Numbered from the stretch's first letter, positions 8,652 to 17,926 are shown. The stretch: 64,000 bases of DNA from Halorubrum lacusprofundi ATCC 49239 (GCF_000022205.1 NC_012028.1:434001-498000); one strand, 5' to 3'. Translations and numbers: made by a program. Notes: generated from the sequence alone by a model not told the origin.

Positions 8652-11498
8652 TCACTCGCTAGTACTGATTTCGGCTACGATCTCGACGAGGTCTGCTCGT
8701 GAGAACGGTTCGACGTCAACGCGGGTTCCTTCGGCAGTATAGAAGATCTCTGCGGTCACCTCTCTATCAGGGAACCACTCATCCAACACGTGATGGTACA
8801 CGCTGAGTTGCTTCCGGTATTCGCCCTGAGCGTGCCGACTAAGGTCGGTCTTGAAGTCGATGATCCCGACGGTATTGGGACGGATGTGAACGAGGTCAAC
8901 GATTCCGGAGATGGTGACCTGCTCACCGTCAACAGTGAGTGGCAGATACGCATCCTCCTCAACTCGCAACTCACCATCGAGCGAGTCTATGAACGACTTG
9001 ATGTGACGTTCATCGTCGTTCGAGGGCTCGACATCCTCTTCCAAGATGTACCGCTCAGCGAACTCGTGAGTCCGCGTTCCGAACGCTGTCCCTCTCCCGT
9101 CATCGACGTCCTCGAACACATCGTCACGCATGAGCGTGTGCGGCGAGTGACCGACTGGACCATCCGGCGCCGGCACAGCAATCTGCAAGTGTGCCTGCGT
9201 CGTCTCGTCGATATCGTCGTCTTGAACGTCGGGCTCTAGTTCTTCGAGGTCGACCGGGAGCTCCTCAATGAACGTGTTCGGGGACTCGCCTGCAGCGAAC
9301 ACGAGGTGGCTCTCAGCCCGCGTCATTGCGACGTAGAGCAAGCGTCGTTCCTCATCGTATCCACGCGGCAGGCACTTCCGGAGGACGTCACTCCGCCAGT
9401 TGTCGTGGATGTGGGGATACCCGTGATCATCGGCGTAGAGCTTCCGCTGGCGTAGCCCGATCGGATCGTCGAACGTGATCGCGTTACTGTTCCCGCCTGA
9501 CGGTGGGAAGCGATGAGAGTTCATGTTCGCGAGCACGACGATGGGATGTTCGAGTCCCTTGGCTGCGTGGATAGTCTGGACCGTCACCGAATTCATACCG
9601 GCGCTCGCGTGGACCTCGTGGGTGCTTCCGTCCTCGATGCCGCGTTCGATGAACCGGATGAGATCACCTCGTGTCAACGTCGTCGCGCTGTGGACAGACT
9701 GGATCGTCGTCAACAACACGTCGGCGTAGGCCCCGTCGTAATCGTACTGGGAGAACACGCGCTGTGAAATCCCACCGACTGTCTCCAGTGACGCAAGCTC
9801 TGATTTGAACGCCTGCATATTGGCGGGATATTCCTCGCTATCGAGGACGTGTTTGACCTCATCGAGCGTGTAGCCAGCTTCCTCAAGGACGACCGCCCAT
9901 CCTCGCTCTGCGTCGGATTCGAGAATTCGCAGCCACGCCAAGAGAAGCTTCGCCGGGTCAGATCGGAATAGCTCGATTCCACCTTCGTACGCCATCGGCA
10001 AGCCGTACTCCTCGGCGACAGAGAGGAGTCCTCGGCCGAAGTCACGAGTCCGGGTGAGGACGGCGATGTCACCGTGCTCTGGCAGACGAAGTTCCCCGTC
10101 TTCCTCGACCTGATACGCGTCGTTCCCGACGATCTCGTGAATCTTGGTCAGAACGGCTTCGTGTTCGTCTTCGTGTTGAATCGCCTCTATCTGAGAGTTC
10201 TCGTGCGATGCGTTCGAGGAGAGTGACACAATTCGATCTCTAACGGCCGCCTCGTCAATGTCGTCCGTGCTCGCCGCGGGCGTCACTAGGCTGTGCTCGG
10301 AGAAGTCGAGAATGTCCTGTGTCGACCGATAATTCTCATCGAGCTCGATATCGATGATCGAGCGGGTCGCCCACGATACTCGCTCGTGGTCCTCGTTGAG
10401 TTCGTCGACGAATCGATCCAGGCGGGACTCGAACTCGGTGATGTTCTCGACGGCGGCATACTGGAAGGAGTAGATGCTCTGTTTCCAGTCACCGACGACA
10501 CAGACGTTGTTTGTGTCCGCGAGCAGGAGTGCGAGTTTGAACTGGATCTCGCTGGAGTCCTGAAACTCGTCGATCATCACGTACTCGAACGCGACATCGT
10601 CGCGGAGTCGATGGTCGTCACAGAGCAGGACGAACGCGAACAGCTGGAGGAAGCTGAAGTTGAGGTAGTTCCGACTGAGTGCGAACTCGAGATACTCGTG
10701 GTAGACGTCGTGAACGAAATTCTTGAGGTTCTCTCGCTGTTCGTCAAACACCAGCCGTGCGACGGCAGCGGGAACTTGCTTCTCACCCCATCCGCCACGA
10801 ATCTCGTCTTCCTCGGGCGCGTCCGGGAGGTAGCACTTGTCGTTCCCGTAGCCTCCGAGTTTCGAGCGAAGCTTGGACTGCTTGTCCCCGTCGTTTCGGG
10901 GCTGGTTCAGCTCGTCGAAGATCTCGCGAAATGCCTCGAAGTCACCGTCCAGATGCCGCTCGCCATTCCGGTACCAGCCATCAGCCGTCGGGAAGACACC
11001 TTTCGCTGCGAGCTGATTGATTAGTCCGAGGAGTTCGACTGGTTCTGCGACGGCGCGGAAGAAATCGTCGTACTCGGGGTGGTCGTCGCTGAATCGACGG
11101 ATGAATTCGCGGAACTGCGCCTTCTCGACGTTCTCGTCTTCGAGGACGCGTGTGGATCCAGTGATGCGGTCGTCGATACCGAGGAGCGTCGGGGCCTCGA
11201 AGCCGTGTTCCATGAGGATGTCGTGACAGAGGCTGTGGAACGTCTGGATCGGCGCGTCCGAGAGTTCACGCATCCCGTAGTCACAGTTGGCGACGATTCG
11301 CTCTCTCATCTCCGTCGCCGCGTTGTTGGTGAACGTCACGAGGAGGACGTCCTCGGGCTCGACGTCGTCCTGGTCGACGATTTCTGCGTATCGACGGGTA
11401 ACGGTGAACGTCTTCCCGGTCCCCGCCCCGGCGTCGACGACGTGGATGCCCTGTTTGCTGTCGATGAGCTCTTGCTGTTGGTCGTTCGGTGTCGTCAT
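8652..11498 (-). CDS. AddA-like UvrD/Rep-family helicase with C-terminal PD-(D/E)XK nuclease
   Basis: This 948-aa SF1A helicase carries Walker A (DAGAGTGKTFTVTRRY, residues about 21-36), motif Ia-like LLVTFTNNAATEMRERI, motif II YVMIDEFQDSSEIQFKL near 310, motif III VVGDWKQSIYSFQYA, motif V TVQTIHAAKGLEHPIVV, and motif VI RRLLYVAMTRAESHLVF. The C-terminus has a RecB/AddA-type nuclease with GIVDLVHIRPNTVGIIDFKT near 865-885. It should unwind and cut DNA ends together with the AddB-like partner encoded directly upstream, whose stop overlaps its ATG. It is shorter than bacterial AddA. It is paralogous to the IS-split gene at 47543-52233. Role in BREX or repair is inference from position. Confidence 0.88.
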   Translation of the reverse strand: MTTPNDQQQELIDSKQGIHVVDAGAGTGKTFTVTRRYAEIVDQDDVEPEDVLLVTFTNNAATEMRERIVANCDYGMRELSDAPIQTFHSLCHDILMEHGFEAPTLLGIDDRITGSTRVLEDENVEKAQFREFIRRFSDDHPEYDDFFRAVAEPVELLGLINQLAAKGVFPTADGWYRNGERHLDGDFEAFREIFDELNQPRNDGDKQSKLRSKLGGYGNDKCYLPDAPEEDEIRGGWGEKQVPAAVARLVFDEQRENLKNFVHDVYHEYLEFALSRNYLNFSFLQLFAFVLLCDDHRLRDDVAFEYVMIDEFQDSSEIQFKLALLLADTNNVCVVGDWKQSIYSFQYAAVENITEFESRLDRFVDELNEDHERVSWATRSIIDIELDENYRSTQDILDFSEHSLVTPAASTDDIDEAAVRDRIVSLSSNASHENSQIEAIQHEDEHEAVLTKIHEIVGNDAYQVEEDGELRLPEHGDIAVLTRTRDFGRGLLSVAEEYGLPMAYEGGIELFRSDPAKLLLAWLRILESDAERGWAVVLEEAGYTLDEVKHVLDSEEYPANMQAFKSELASLETVGGISQRVFSQYDYDGAYADVLLTTIQSVHSATTLTRGDLIRFIERGIEDGSTHEVHASAGMNSVTVQTIHAAKGLEHPIVVLANMNSHRFPPSGGNSNAITFDDPIGLRQRKLYADDHGYPHIHDNWRSDVLRKCLPRGYDEERRLLYVAMTRAESHLVFAAGESPNTFIEELPVDLEELEPDVQDDDIDETTQAHLQIAVPAPDGPVGHSPHTLMRDDVFEDVDDGRGTAFGTRTHEFAERYILEEDVEPSNDDERHIKSFIDSLDGELRVEEDAYLPLTVDGEQVTISGIVDLVHIRPNTVGIIDFKTDLSRHAQGEYRKQLSVYHHVLDEWFPDREVTAEIFYTAEGTRVDVEPFSRADLVEIVAEISTSE

Positions 11499-14083
11499 CG
11501 GGTTCCCTCCTCGAGGATACAGTCGCGATTGTCCACGTACCGGTAGTTCGGCTCTTCAGTGAGTCCTGCGACCGGGAAGCGTTCGTCGCCTGCCCGCCGA
11601 GCGTTCAACTCTTCGAGGCGTTCCTGGACGAATCCCTCGAAAGCGTCGATATCGTCGGTGAAGTAGTTCCGATTCCGAATCCGGATGAGATGACGGAGTG
11701 CCTGCTTGCAGCCACTTGTGACGTATTTGTAGTCCCCAACTCTGTCGATCATCCGGTCGGTCAACGCCTGTCCGAACCCGGAGTCGATGAGTTCGTCGCT
11801 GTCCTGCGTGTCTGGGAACGCGTGTGCGTCGAGGACCGCACGGTACTCCTCATACTCGGCCTTGGAGAACGTCTTGTTGCAGTTGCTCGCCGCGTCCTCT
11901 TGCAGTTCGGTGAAGACGTTCCGGCTTGCGATGTGCTCCTCGAAGGCGACCGGGTGGTACGTGACTGTCGTCAGGCAGTCATCGAGGTTCCCATCCCCGG
12001 TCACGACGTCGTCAAGCGTTTCGAGGAAGTGGAAGAAGGTGAACTGGAGTTCTTCACCGAGGTACTCCGTTCGGTGCTGTGTGAGATATAGCAACGCCTG
12101 GAAGTTTGGCTTGTCGCTCGGCGGGTCGAGTGCGGAGTGCTTCACTATCGATGTCGCCGACTTCTTCGTCCCGCTCTTGTAGTCGAGCAGGTGGGTCGGC
12201 CCGTATACGAGGTCTACCTTCCCCTTGAGCCCGAGGTCGGTGTTCTCGAACCAGCGTTCTGTGTGGGGGGCGTCGACCGGTCGGTCGTAGTATTCCGCGA
12301 AGAAGTTCGTCCCCCAGCCACTCGCTGGCGTCAGGAACGAACCATCAGCAGGCGGATTGGCATCGAGAAACTCAACGACGGTCTGGAGGCCAATTCGGTA
12401 CTTCGTCAGTCGGACCTCACGGTCGACGCCACGAAGGAACGGGTCGACATCGTCGAGAATCACCTCTGCGATTTCGTCGAGGTCGTCAGACCTGATGACG
12501 TCGGGATGTGTGACGTAGAACTCAGCGAAGTCGTGGAACAGGTTTCCTTCTCTGAAGTAGTCCTTGTCCGGTGTTTCGAGCAGCCGACTGAAAAAGTAGT
12601 CGCGCGGTGAGTTGACGTAGGTGTTGAGACTCGATTGGCTAAAGGCGGTTACTTTCTCAGCAGCCACATCGATTGATTCCTTCCCGAACCCGTCGTGGGT
12701 GGTTCGGGCAGCTCGAGAGTGCTGTATCGAGTCGAGATCGCTGAACCGCTCGAACTCCTCGTCGAGGATCTCCTCGAAGTACAGACACGGGGTGACAGGC
12801 GTCCCGCCTGCCGTATCTTGAACAAGGTAGTACTGGTCGACGCCGTTCTGTAGCAATAACTGGAATTGCCTGATGTTTCGCTCGTACTCCTGGTCGCGGT
12901 CGACCCAGGGGCGGCGCGGCGAAGAGTGCGTCCAGTCTTCATCGAGCCCAAGATAGAACACGACCGGTCTGCCGACGTAGGCCGCCGACTTCGCGTCCGC
13001 GAGCAGCACGCCGTCGTTCTCACGGTCGATGGGGACCTCGTACGACTGAAGATAGAACTCGAGGCGGTCGACCGCCTGCTCGGTGACGATGTCGTCTTGA
13101 ATTCCAAGCCGCTCGAGTTCCTCGCGGAAGGCGTCCAGCGAACTTCCAGTAACTGTCTCGAACTTGTCGAGTGCCGAGGCGAGGGTATGAGCTTCGATGT
13201 CTGCGCTGAATTCGAGCAGCCACTCGATTTCGGGCACATCGAGATCACGGAGTCGTTTCTCGTCATGCTCGATATCCACCACCAATCCGAGCTGGACGAG
13301 TAGTGGTCTGACGTCACCCACACGAGTATCTCGACCAGCGTGTGCGTGTCTGAGAAGTTGTAGGAACGCTCGGTGTGACGAATTGTCGGTGAAGCCAGGA
13401 CCACCGTAATATGGAATGTCTGCAGCTTCCAGCGCCGACTCGATGAGCGATGAGTACTGACTGGCTGCATCGAGGACGACAGCCACGTCGTTGGCGTTCT
13501 CCGGTGTGACCGTATGGAGGACGGCGTCGACGATCGCAGCCGGTGAGTCGAGAATTCGGAAGGGTGGATAATTGAACGACTCCTCGGTGAACGGGTCGAC
13601 CGTCTCGTAGTCTGAGGGTAGGATCGAGCGTTCGAGTTCGGTAAGCTGCTTGAAGCCGACGACAGCAACCGACGTATCGGCGTCAATAGTGTACTCAGTG
13701 AGGCGTTTGGACGTCGTATCCATCTCACCAATACAGTCGACGGCGGTGTGCGTTGCCGTCGTCGCGAACTGCTCGTAGTCGAGAACAGCGTTAGCCGTCC
13801 CTTGGTACTCCCAGCACTGGAGGATGTTCCCGACCGCATGCGACGCCTCCTTCCAGTTGAGATCCGCCGTCTGAATGAGTTCGAGGAACGCGAGTCGGTC
13901 CTCGGCCTGTTCTCGACGTCGGGCAGCCAGGCGCCGTGGTGTGATCGCGAACGGACCGAAGTGGGGTTGATCAAGACGCCGGTTCAGGGCACTCGCCATC
14001 GGCGCATCCGGCACGAGCACAAGGTCGAAATCCTTGCATTCCTCGTAGAGAGAATCGATAGACTTCGCTCGTGTAATTGACAC
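11495..14083 (-). CDS. AddB-like protein with C-terminal PD-(D/E)XK nuclease
   Basis: This 862-aa protein starts with GTG at 14083. Its N-terminal part follows the inactive-helicase pattern of AddB (VLVPDAPMASALNRRLDQPH, later VAVVGFKQLTELERSILP) but shows no Walker A. A C-terminal nuclease is visible near residues 620-650 (LGLKGKVDLVYGPTHLLDYK, followed by SGTKKSA), matching the D...D-x-K core. I do not see the four-cysteine iron-sulfur pattern of bacterial AddB. It overlaps the AddA-like start by 4 nt, so the two are co-translated. It is clearly similar end to end to the protein at 52230-54818. The exact family name is less sure than the pairing. Confidence 0.78.
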   Translation of the reverse strand: MSITRAKSIDSLYEECKDFDLVLVPDAPMASALNRRLDQPHFGPFAITPRRLAARRREQAEDRLAFLELIQTADLNWKEASHAVGNILQCWEYQGTANAVLDYEQFATTATHTAVDCIGEMDTTSKRLTEYTIDADTSVAVVGFKQLTELERSILPSDYETVDPFTEESFNYPPFRILDSPAAIVDAVLHTVTPENANDVAVVLDAASQYSSLIESALEAADIPYYGGPGFTDNSSHRAFLQLLRHAHAGRDTRVGDVRPLLVQLGLVVDIEHDEKRLRDLDVPEIEWLLEFSADIEAHTLASALDKFETVTGSSLDAFREELERLGIQDDIVTEQAVDRLEFYLQSYEVPIDRENDGVLLADAKSAAYVGRPVVFYLGLDEDWTHSSPRRPWVDRDQEYERNIRQFQLLLQNGVDQYYLVQDTAGGTPVTPCLYFEEILDEEFERFSDLDSIQHSRAARTTHDGFGKESIDVAAEKVTAFSQSSLNTYVNSPRDYFFSRLLETPDKDYFREGNLFHDFAEFYVTHPDVIRSDDLDEIAEVILDDVDPFLRGVDREVRLTKYRIGLQTVVEFLDANPPADGSFLTPASGWGTNFFAEYYDRPVDAPHTERWFENTDLGLKGKVDLVYGPTHLLDYKSGTKKSATSIVKHSALDPPSDKPNFQALLYLTQHRTEYLGEELQFTFFHFLETLDDVVTGDGNLDDCLTTVTYHPVAFEEHIASRNVFTELQEDAASNCNKTFSKAEYEEYRAVLDAHAFPDTQDSDELIDSGFGQALTDRMIDRVGDYKYVTSGCKQALRHLIRIRNRNYFTDDIDAFEGFVQERLEELNARRAGDERFPVAGLTEEPNYRYVDNRDCILEEGTR

Positions 14084-14134
14084 GGACTATCAGACTCGGG
14101 TGGCTTTCAAAAATGTGTCGTCGGAACAGTCCAG

Positions 14135-14923
14135 TCAGAAGTTCGGGATGATTCCGATATACAGCAGAAGTAGAGGGTAAACGAACGAAAGGAAGATGAT
14201 GATAAGAGTGACTATCGCCGCTCCTCTACTAAAATAGTCGTAACCACCGTGACCGAACGGCCCATCAGTGGGATCAAGAGAAAGGATTGCAAGCACTACA
14301 CCAGAGACCGCCAACGCAAGCGACTGCGGTTGTCCGAACGAATATGCGAACCCAGACCAGATGGCCAATCCACACCAGACGATGAGTAGAGCGTAGAAGA
14401 CTCTTCGAAGCTGGATTTGTGCCCGCTGGCGTTGTGTTTCAGCTAACCCAACGTATGCTGATTTCCGGTCTTCCAAATCACCAAACCGGAATAGATCCTT
14501 GTTGAACCGGCGGATGTGCTTCTCATAGAATTCATAGTCGTTCTTCACCTCAGTGATTGTGTCGTTCAGGTCCTCAATTCTCCCTTGAATGAGGGGGAGG
14601 TAAAACCCAACAATCACAATAAGAACAAAAATCGAAAACGGTGGCACCAGATCTCGGTCGCTCCATCGAAGTACCAAGAAGATGTTCGCGACGATTGCAC
14701 CAAGGAGTGTGAACGTCAATCGTTGGATATCTTGAGAAGTTTCGTTGGCTGCCGACGAAAGCCTCTCAGTCAATCCAGCCATCAAAGTCTGCGTGTCTTC
14801 AAGTACATCACTTAGAGCTTCGAAATTTTCTTCGACAGCAGATACCTGGAGGTCCTGGTAACTCGATTTAATGTCCTCAACGACCTCTGGGAGCATCTCA
14901 ATGCCACGCTCCGTACCTCGACA
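14135..14923 (-). pseudogene. C-terminal part of an interrupted membrane-protein gene
   Basis: The local ORF starts at ATG 14896 and encodes 253 aa: a coiled segment, then two hydrophobic pairs (LTFTLLGAIVANIFLVLRW and IFVLIVIVGFYLPLIQG), a linker, and about three more membrane helices near the end. The reading frame is also open upstream to the 5-bp duplication at the composite element. Removing 14929-20298 and one copy of the duplication joins it in frame to the N-terminal part at 20299-20655, through the residues TEHCRGTERGIEMLPEVVED. It is therefore the tail of one gene of at least 380 codons, and its native head is separated. It ends 51 bp before the AddB-like gene. The ATG at 14896 might still allow a truncated product. 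No family recognised. Confidence 0.75.
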
Positions 14924-14928
14924 ATGTT
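14924..14928. repeat. 5-bp direct repeat (left) of the composite element
   Basis: ATGTT precedes the left ISH3 copy and the same ATGTT follows the right copy at 20299-20303. Five bases is the usual ISH3-family duplication length. Neither copy alone is bounded by a matching pair. Confidence 0.75.
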
Positions 14929-16327
14929 CAGTACTTCACAAAGCCGCTTAGTTAGAACGTCTGCTTGCTGAAGGTGTGTCTAAAACCAAACAAGCAGACG
15001 GTGAGATCCACGAGGACCAGCTTCTTAACTTTCTCGTCAACCGCCTTGACGAGGAAGTTTCGCTCTCGTTAGCCAATAACGCTGAAATCACTGCTGAAGA
15101 CATCTATGAGGTCCTCGTCGGCGCTTGCGCCGACGGGACCTCTGTCTCTACGCTCTGTGCGTCGAGCCAGAACTCACCCGCTGGGAACACGGTCCTCTAC
15201 CATCTTCGGACGAAGTTCGAGCCGGAACGGCTCGAACGAGTCGCTAACACGCTCCTGCGAAAGGATCTCGATGAATTGCTCCCCGAACAGGTGGAGGTCT
15301 GCGCAGACCTCCACCTGCGGCCCTACTACGGTGACGAAGACGACACAGACGGCCTCTATCACTCGGTAGCGAAGCGTGGAACCACTGCGTTCCACGCCTA
15401 TGCCACACTCTACGCGCGTGTGAAGAACAAACGCTACACGCTGGCGGTACGCCGTCTCAAAGACGGCGATACCGCAAGTAGTGTCCTCGCTGAGTTCTTC
15501 GGTGTCCTCGACGGCCTTGACGCCGGGGTCAAGGCCGTCTACCTTGATCGCGGATTCTACGACAGTAAGTGTCTCACGCTGCTTCAGGCGCACAATTACG
15601 CGTACGTGATCCCGATCATCCGGTGGGGTGAGGCGATTCAGCAAGAGCTCTCGGAAGGATGGAGTCGCGTCATTCAGCATGATCTGACGGGGAAACTCGA
15701 CGGTCACAGCTGGACCGTCGATTTTCCCGTCTACATCGACTGTACGTACCTAAATGGGAAGTATGACGAGAACGGTGTGGCGCGTCACGGCTACGCCGCT
15801 GACGCGCCGTTCATCGACTCACCACGGGACGCTCGATACCACTACTCGAAACGCTTCGGTATCGAGTCAAGCTATCGCTTGTTTGAGCAAGCGATAGCGA
15901 CAACGACAACACGAGATCCAACGGTACGGCTGCTGTACGTGGTGGTGAGTCTCCTCTTACAGAACGTCTGGCGGTACCTTCACTACGAGTATGTGGCGAC
16001 GCCCCGCCGAGGCGGGCGTCGCCTCTGGTGGTGGCCGTACAAGGAGTTCGTCAATATGATTCGACGAGCTGCGTGGACGGCCCTCGCGGTGCGTCGGGCC
16101 GTCCCCGCGAATCGGCCACCTGACGACCGATTCCACCGCTAACCACCGACCGAGCAAGCCAGCGGAGTGAGTGGCGACGCTGTCGCGTCGGCGGCTGACC
16201 GCCGCCGACAGCGACAGCTCTCCGTCGATCCGTCCGTAATTCTCTCGTCGAGACCGTCAGTACAACCGCTTCGACACAGAACTCAGGCCGCAGAAACAGC
16301 TAGCCGAGGATGCTTTGTGAGGTACTG
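14929..16327 (+). mobile_element. ISH3-family insertion sequence, copy 1
   Basis: The element is 1399 bp with 16-bp terminal inverted repeats: CAGTACTTCACAAAGC on the left and, read inward, CAGTACCTCACAAAGC on the right (one mismatch). It encodes one 388-aa transposase. By eye it is identical to copies 2 and 3. Its right end cuts a serine-recombinase gene. Confidence 0.9.
14976..16142 (+). CDS. ISH3-family transposase, copy 1
   Basis: The 388-aa protein (MSKTKQADGEIHEDQLLNFL) is a DDE transposase of the ISH3 group. It has VKAVYLDRGFYDSK as a strand with a candidate acidic catalytic residue and a late RYHYSKRFGIESSYRLFEQA segment in the position of the Y-x2-R-x3-E-x6-K-type signature. It fills the element from 48 bp inside the left end to 185 bp before the right end. 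All three copies in the window encode the same protein, suggesting recent spread. Confidence 0.93.
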   Translation: MSKTKQADGEIHEDQLLNFLVNRLDEEVSLSLANNAEITAEDIYEVLVGACADGTSVSTLCASSQNSPAGNTVLYHLRTKFEPERLERVANTLLRKDLDELLPEQVEVCADLHLRPYYGDEDDTDGLYHSVAKRGTTAFHAYATLYARVKNKRYTLAVRRLKDGDTASSVLAEFFGVLDGLDAGVKAVYLDRGFYDSKCLTLLQAHNYAYVIPIIRWGEAIQQELSEGWSRVIQHDLTGKLDGHSWTVDFPVYIDCTYLNGKYDENGVARHGYAADAPFIDSPRDARYHYSKRFGIESSYRLFEQAIATTTTRDPTVRLLYVVVSLLLQNVWRYLHYEYVATPRRGGRRLWWWPYKEFVNMIRRAAWTALAVRRAVPANRPPDDRFHR

Positions 16328-16468
16328 AGTATGGATCCCGAGATCGAGAACCTCAACCTCGCCGGCAACCTCCTCTGCGAGACCTCGGACGAGTTCACGT
16401 TGCTCTTCGAGCCCGATGTCCTCGTCGTCACCTTTCGACTTCCGGATCCACGCGAGTGCTTTACTCAT
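16328..16468 (-). pseudogene. serine recombinase N-terminal fragment, cut by ISH3 copy 1
   Basis: From ATG 16468 the frame reads MSKALAWIRKSKGDDEDIGL, then EEQRELVRGLAEEVAGEVEV and LDLGIHT. This resembles the N-terminus of haloarchaeal serine recombinases of the resolvase family, with the catalytic serine probably in the IRKSKG segment. After 47 residues the frame enters the ISH3 inverted repeat and soon stops, so the catalytic domain and DNA-binding part are lost. Its ATG overlaps the end of the AbrB-like gene, so the two formed an operon. No matching C-terminal piece lies in the window. Confidence 0.65.
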
Positions 16469-16625
16469 CGTGGATGATGACCTCCATTTTGTTCTTCGCA
16501 CTGCCGGCCTTCCACTCGAGCTTCTTCCCTTTCAATTCGAAGAAGTCTCCGAGGTCACGAGGGACCGTTACCTGATACTGGCCTTCGGAGTTCTGACTGA
16601 CTGTTGTAGTCCGTGTTTCGGGCAT
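16461..16625 (-). CDS. AbrB/SpoVT-like small DNA-binding protein
   Basis: ATG 16625 to TAA encodes 54 aa, starting MPETRTTTVSQNSEGQYQVT. The central stretch QYQVTVPRDLGDFFELKGKK follows the swapped-hairpin AbrB pattern (x-V-T-V-P-x-D-L...L-x-x-G), then a second strand LEWKAGSAKNKMEVIIHDE. Such proteins are transcription regulators or antitoxins. It overlaps the truncated recombinase by 8 nt, so it may have controlled that gene. Confidence 0.6.
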   Translation of the reverse strand: MPETRTTTVSQNSEGQYQVTVPRDLGDFFELKGKKLEWKAGSAKNKMEVIIHDE

Positions 16626-16705
16626 ACCTCTAACAACGTTCTTTGCAACATTAGTTCTAATGGTGTTGTAGGTGTTCAGATAACCCCCGTATTCTGAACG
16701 GCCAG

Positions 16706-16875
16706 TTAATCTCTACTGGTTTTACTCTCCCATGCTTTGTTGAACTCCTCAGTTAATGATAGGTTCCAGCAGTCGTGCTTAATAAAGTGCGTATCTACCT
16801 CGAGACGCTCTTTCGATAGCCTTTCCGGAGAAGTTGCCCCGAGCCTGCGACCGTGATTCAGAGTGAGAACAGAGT
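16706..16875 (-). pseudogene. coding-like fragment without a start
   Basis: A 56-codon open frame ends at TAA 16706-16708 and reads LNHGRRLGATSPERLSKERL followed by EVDTHFIKHDCWNLSLTEEF. It looks like protein sequence, but no ATG, GTG or TTG lies between it and the preceding stop at 16876-16878. It is probably the tail of a lost gene. No family recognised. Confidence 0.25.
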
Positions 16876-16937
16876 TCTAAGGCCTTAGTGACGAGAGTAT
16901 AACCCTCGCACTCGACAGCAGGGATGGGCCGGGAGTT

Positions 16938-17240
16938 TTACCCGTAGAGGTTCTCCCGGCGATAAACCCGATAGACGAGGAGTGTGCGATTCTCCTGGTT
17001 GATGTCAACAAACGCACGGAGCTCGTCGGAGAGGCTTAGTTTTCCGTCGCTCACCCCGTCCATGCGCTCGAATCCCCATTCCCAAGGTTTCCGGAACTCG
17101 CACGAGCAGATGCGTTCCAGCTTCCGGGTTGCCTGCTCGACCTCGACGGGCTCGAGATCGTCCAGGCTCTCACGTCCGCAGTCGGTGAACCGAAGCGCGT
17201 ATCCATCCACATGGGTGCGGGGACGAGAGGTTGTACTCAC
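16938..17240 (-). CDS. RelE/ParE-like toxin-fold protein
   Basis: The 100-aa protein starts with GTG at 17240, right after the upstream gene's TAG. Its C-terminus (LSDELRAFVDINQENRTLLV, then YRVYRRENLYG) has the RelE/ParE shape, with a beta strand ending in YRVYRRENLYG, where RelE relatives keep basic and aromatic residues. A toxin role is inferred. The partner would be expected next door, and the 163-aa gene upstream is the only candidate, although it does not look like a classic antitoxin. Confidence 0.5.
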   Translation of the reverse strand: MSTTSRPRTHVDGYALRFTDCGRESLDDLEPVEVEQATRKLERICSCEFRKPWEWGFERMDGVSDGKLSLSDELRAFVDINQENRTLLVYRVYRRENLYG

Positions 17241-17242
17241 GT

Positions 17243-17734
17243 CTACTGGAAGCCCTCCAGCTCACGGGTCGCGAGATTGCTCAGGCGGTTCCACTGCTTC
17301 CCGACCGTCCACTTCTGCTTGACCGAGTCATCTTCTGGGTCCCAGTGATAGAGACGGTCGCTCGCCTGTCCCCACTTCTTCTCGATGCGGACGAGAGAGA
17401 CGCGTCGAGAGCCATCCTCTCGAATCGGGAGCTCCTCCTTCACCGTGTAGAAGTCGCTAATGGGCAATACACCGGACGGCTTCTTCCCTCCCTTGCGCTC
17501 AAAGATTTTGACTGCCTCACGCTCAGTCTCCCAGAAGTCCGTTCGAATGCGCCAGATGTGCTCTGGGCGGTTCTTAGGATTGCCCGGCGGGTAGCGCTCG
17601 AGCCGGAGACGAAGTTCTCCCGTCGGGGTGTAACGGTCACGCACGAGCCCGGTCCACCAGCCGTTCGAGCGGTCGACCGGGATGGCTTCGATCACGGTAC
17701 GATTCAGGTCTGCGAGCTTCGGTGGGCAGGTCAT
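17243..17734 (-). CDS. uncharacterised 163-aa protein upstream of the RelE-like gene
   Basis: The protein begins MTCPPKLADLNRTVIEAIPV and contains many Trp and Arg residues (NGWWTGLVRDRYTPTGELRL, HIWRIRTDFWETEREAVKIF). No membrane segment or known motif is seen. It ends 2 nt before the RelE-like start, so the two are an operon. It could be an unusual antitoxin or an unrelated plasmid protein. Confidence 0.55.
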   Translation of the reverse strand: MTCPPKLADLNRTVIEAIPVDRSNGWWTGLVRDRYTPTGELRLRLERYPPGNPKNRPEHIWRIRTDFWETEREAVKIFERKGGKKPSGVLPISDFYTVKEELPIREDGSRRVSLVRIEKKWGQASDRLYHWDPEDDSVKQKWTVGKQWNRLSNLATRELEGFQ

Positions 17735-17852
17735 GTCTGTATTTGTACTTTACCGCATACCGGATTATAACTGCGTAAAACCCACTTTTAGGACCTCTAC
17801 CCAAAGTACAGTCGAACTACCAAAGTATTTATCAAAGTTTTTGGACTATAAT

Positions 17853-17926
17853 ACCCTTCCAATGGCGGGCGCGTTTTGCGCAGGCGCGTGCGGAGCGCGC
17901 GCGAAACGCGCGCGCCAATGAAGGGT
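17853..17926. repeat. 74-nt GC-rich imperfect palindrome
   Basis: Arms of about 30 nt pair with few mismatches. The outer stem is ACCCTTC with GAAGGGT, continuing through ATGGCG/GGCGCGTTT against AAACGCGCGCGCCAAT. It sits between the 17982-18218 gene and the start of the 17243-17734 gene, beside an AT-rich run. It may be a strong terminator, a miniature inverted-repeat element or a protein-binding site. Confidence 0.6.

Noticed and set aside
12649-13974. 441-aa minus-strand frame inside the AddB-like gene
   Set aside because: Serine/arginine-rich composition and full overlap with a motif-bearing gene in another frame mark it as a shadow.
15174-15707. 177-aa antisense frame repeated in all three ISH3 copies
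   Set aside because: It is the mirror of the transposase gene and is repeated only because the IS is repeated.
16283-16501. 72-aa gene as it stands over the IS edge
   Set aside because: Its last 15 residues come from the ISH3 inverted repeat, so it is a fusion artefact of the truncated recombinase.
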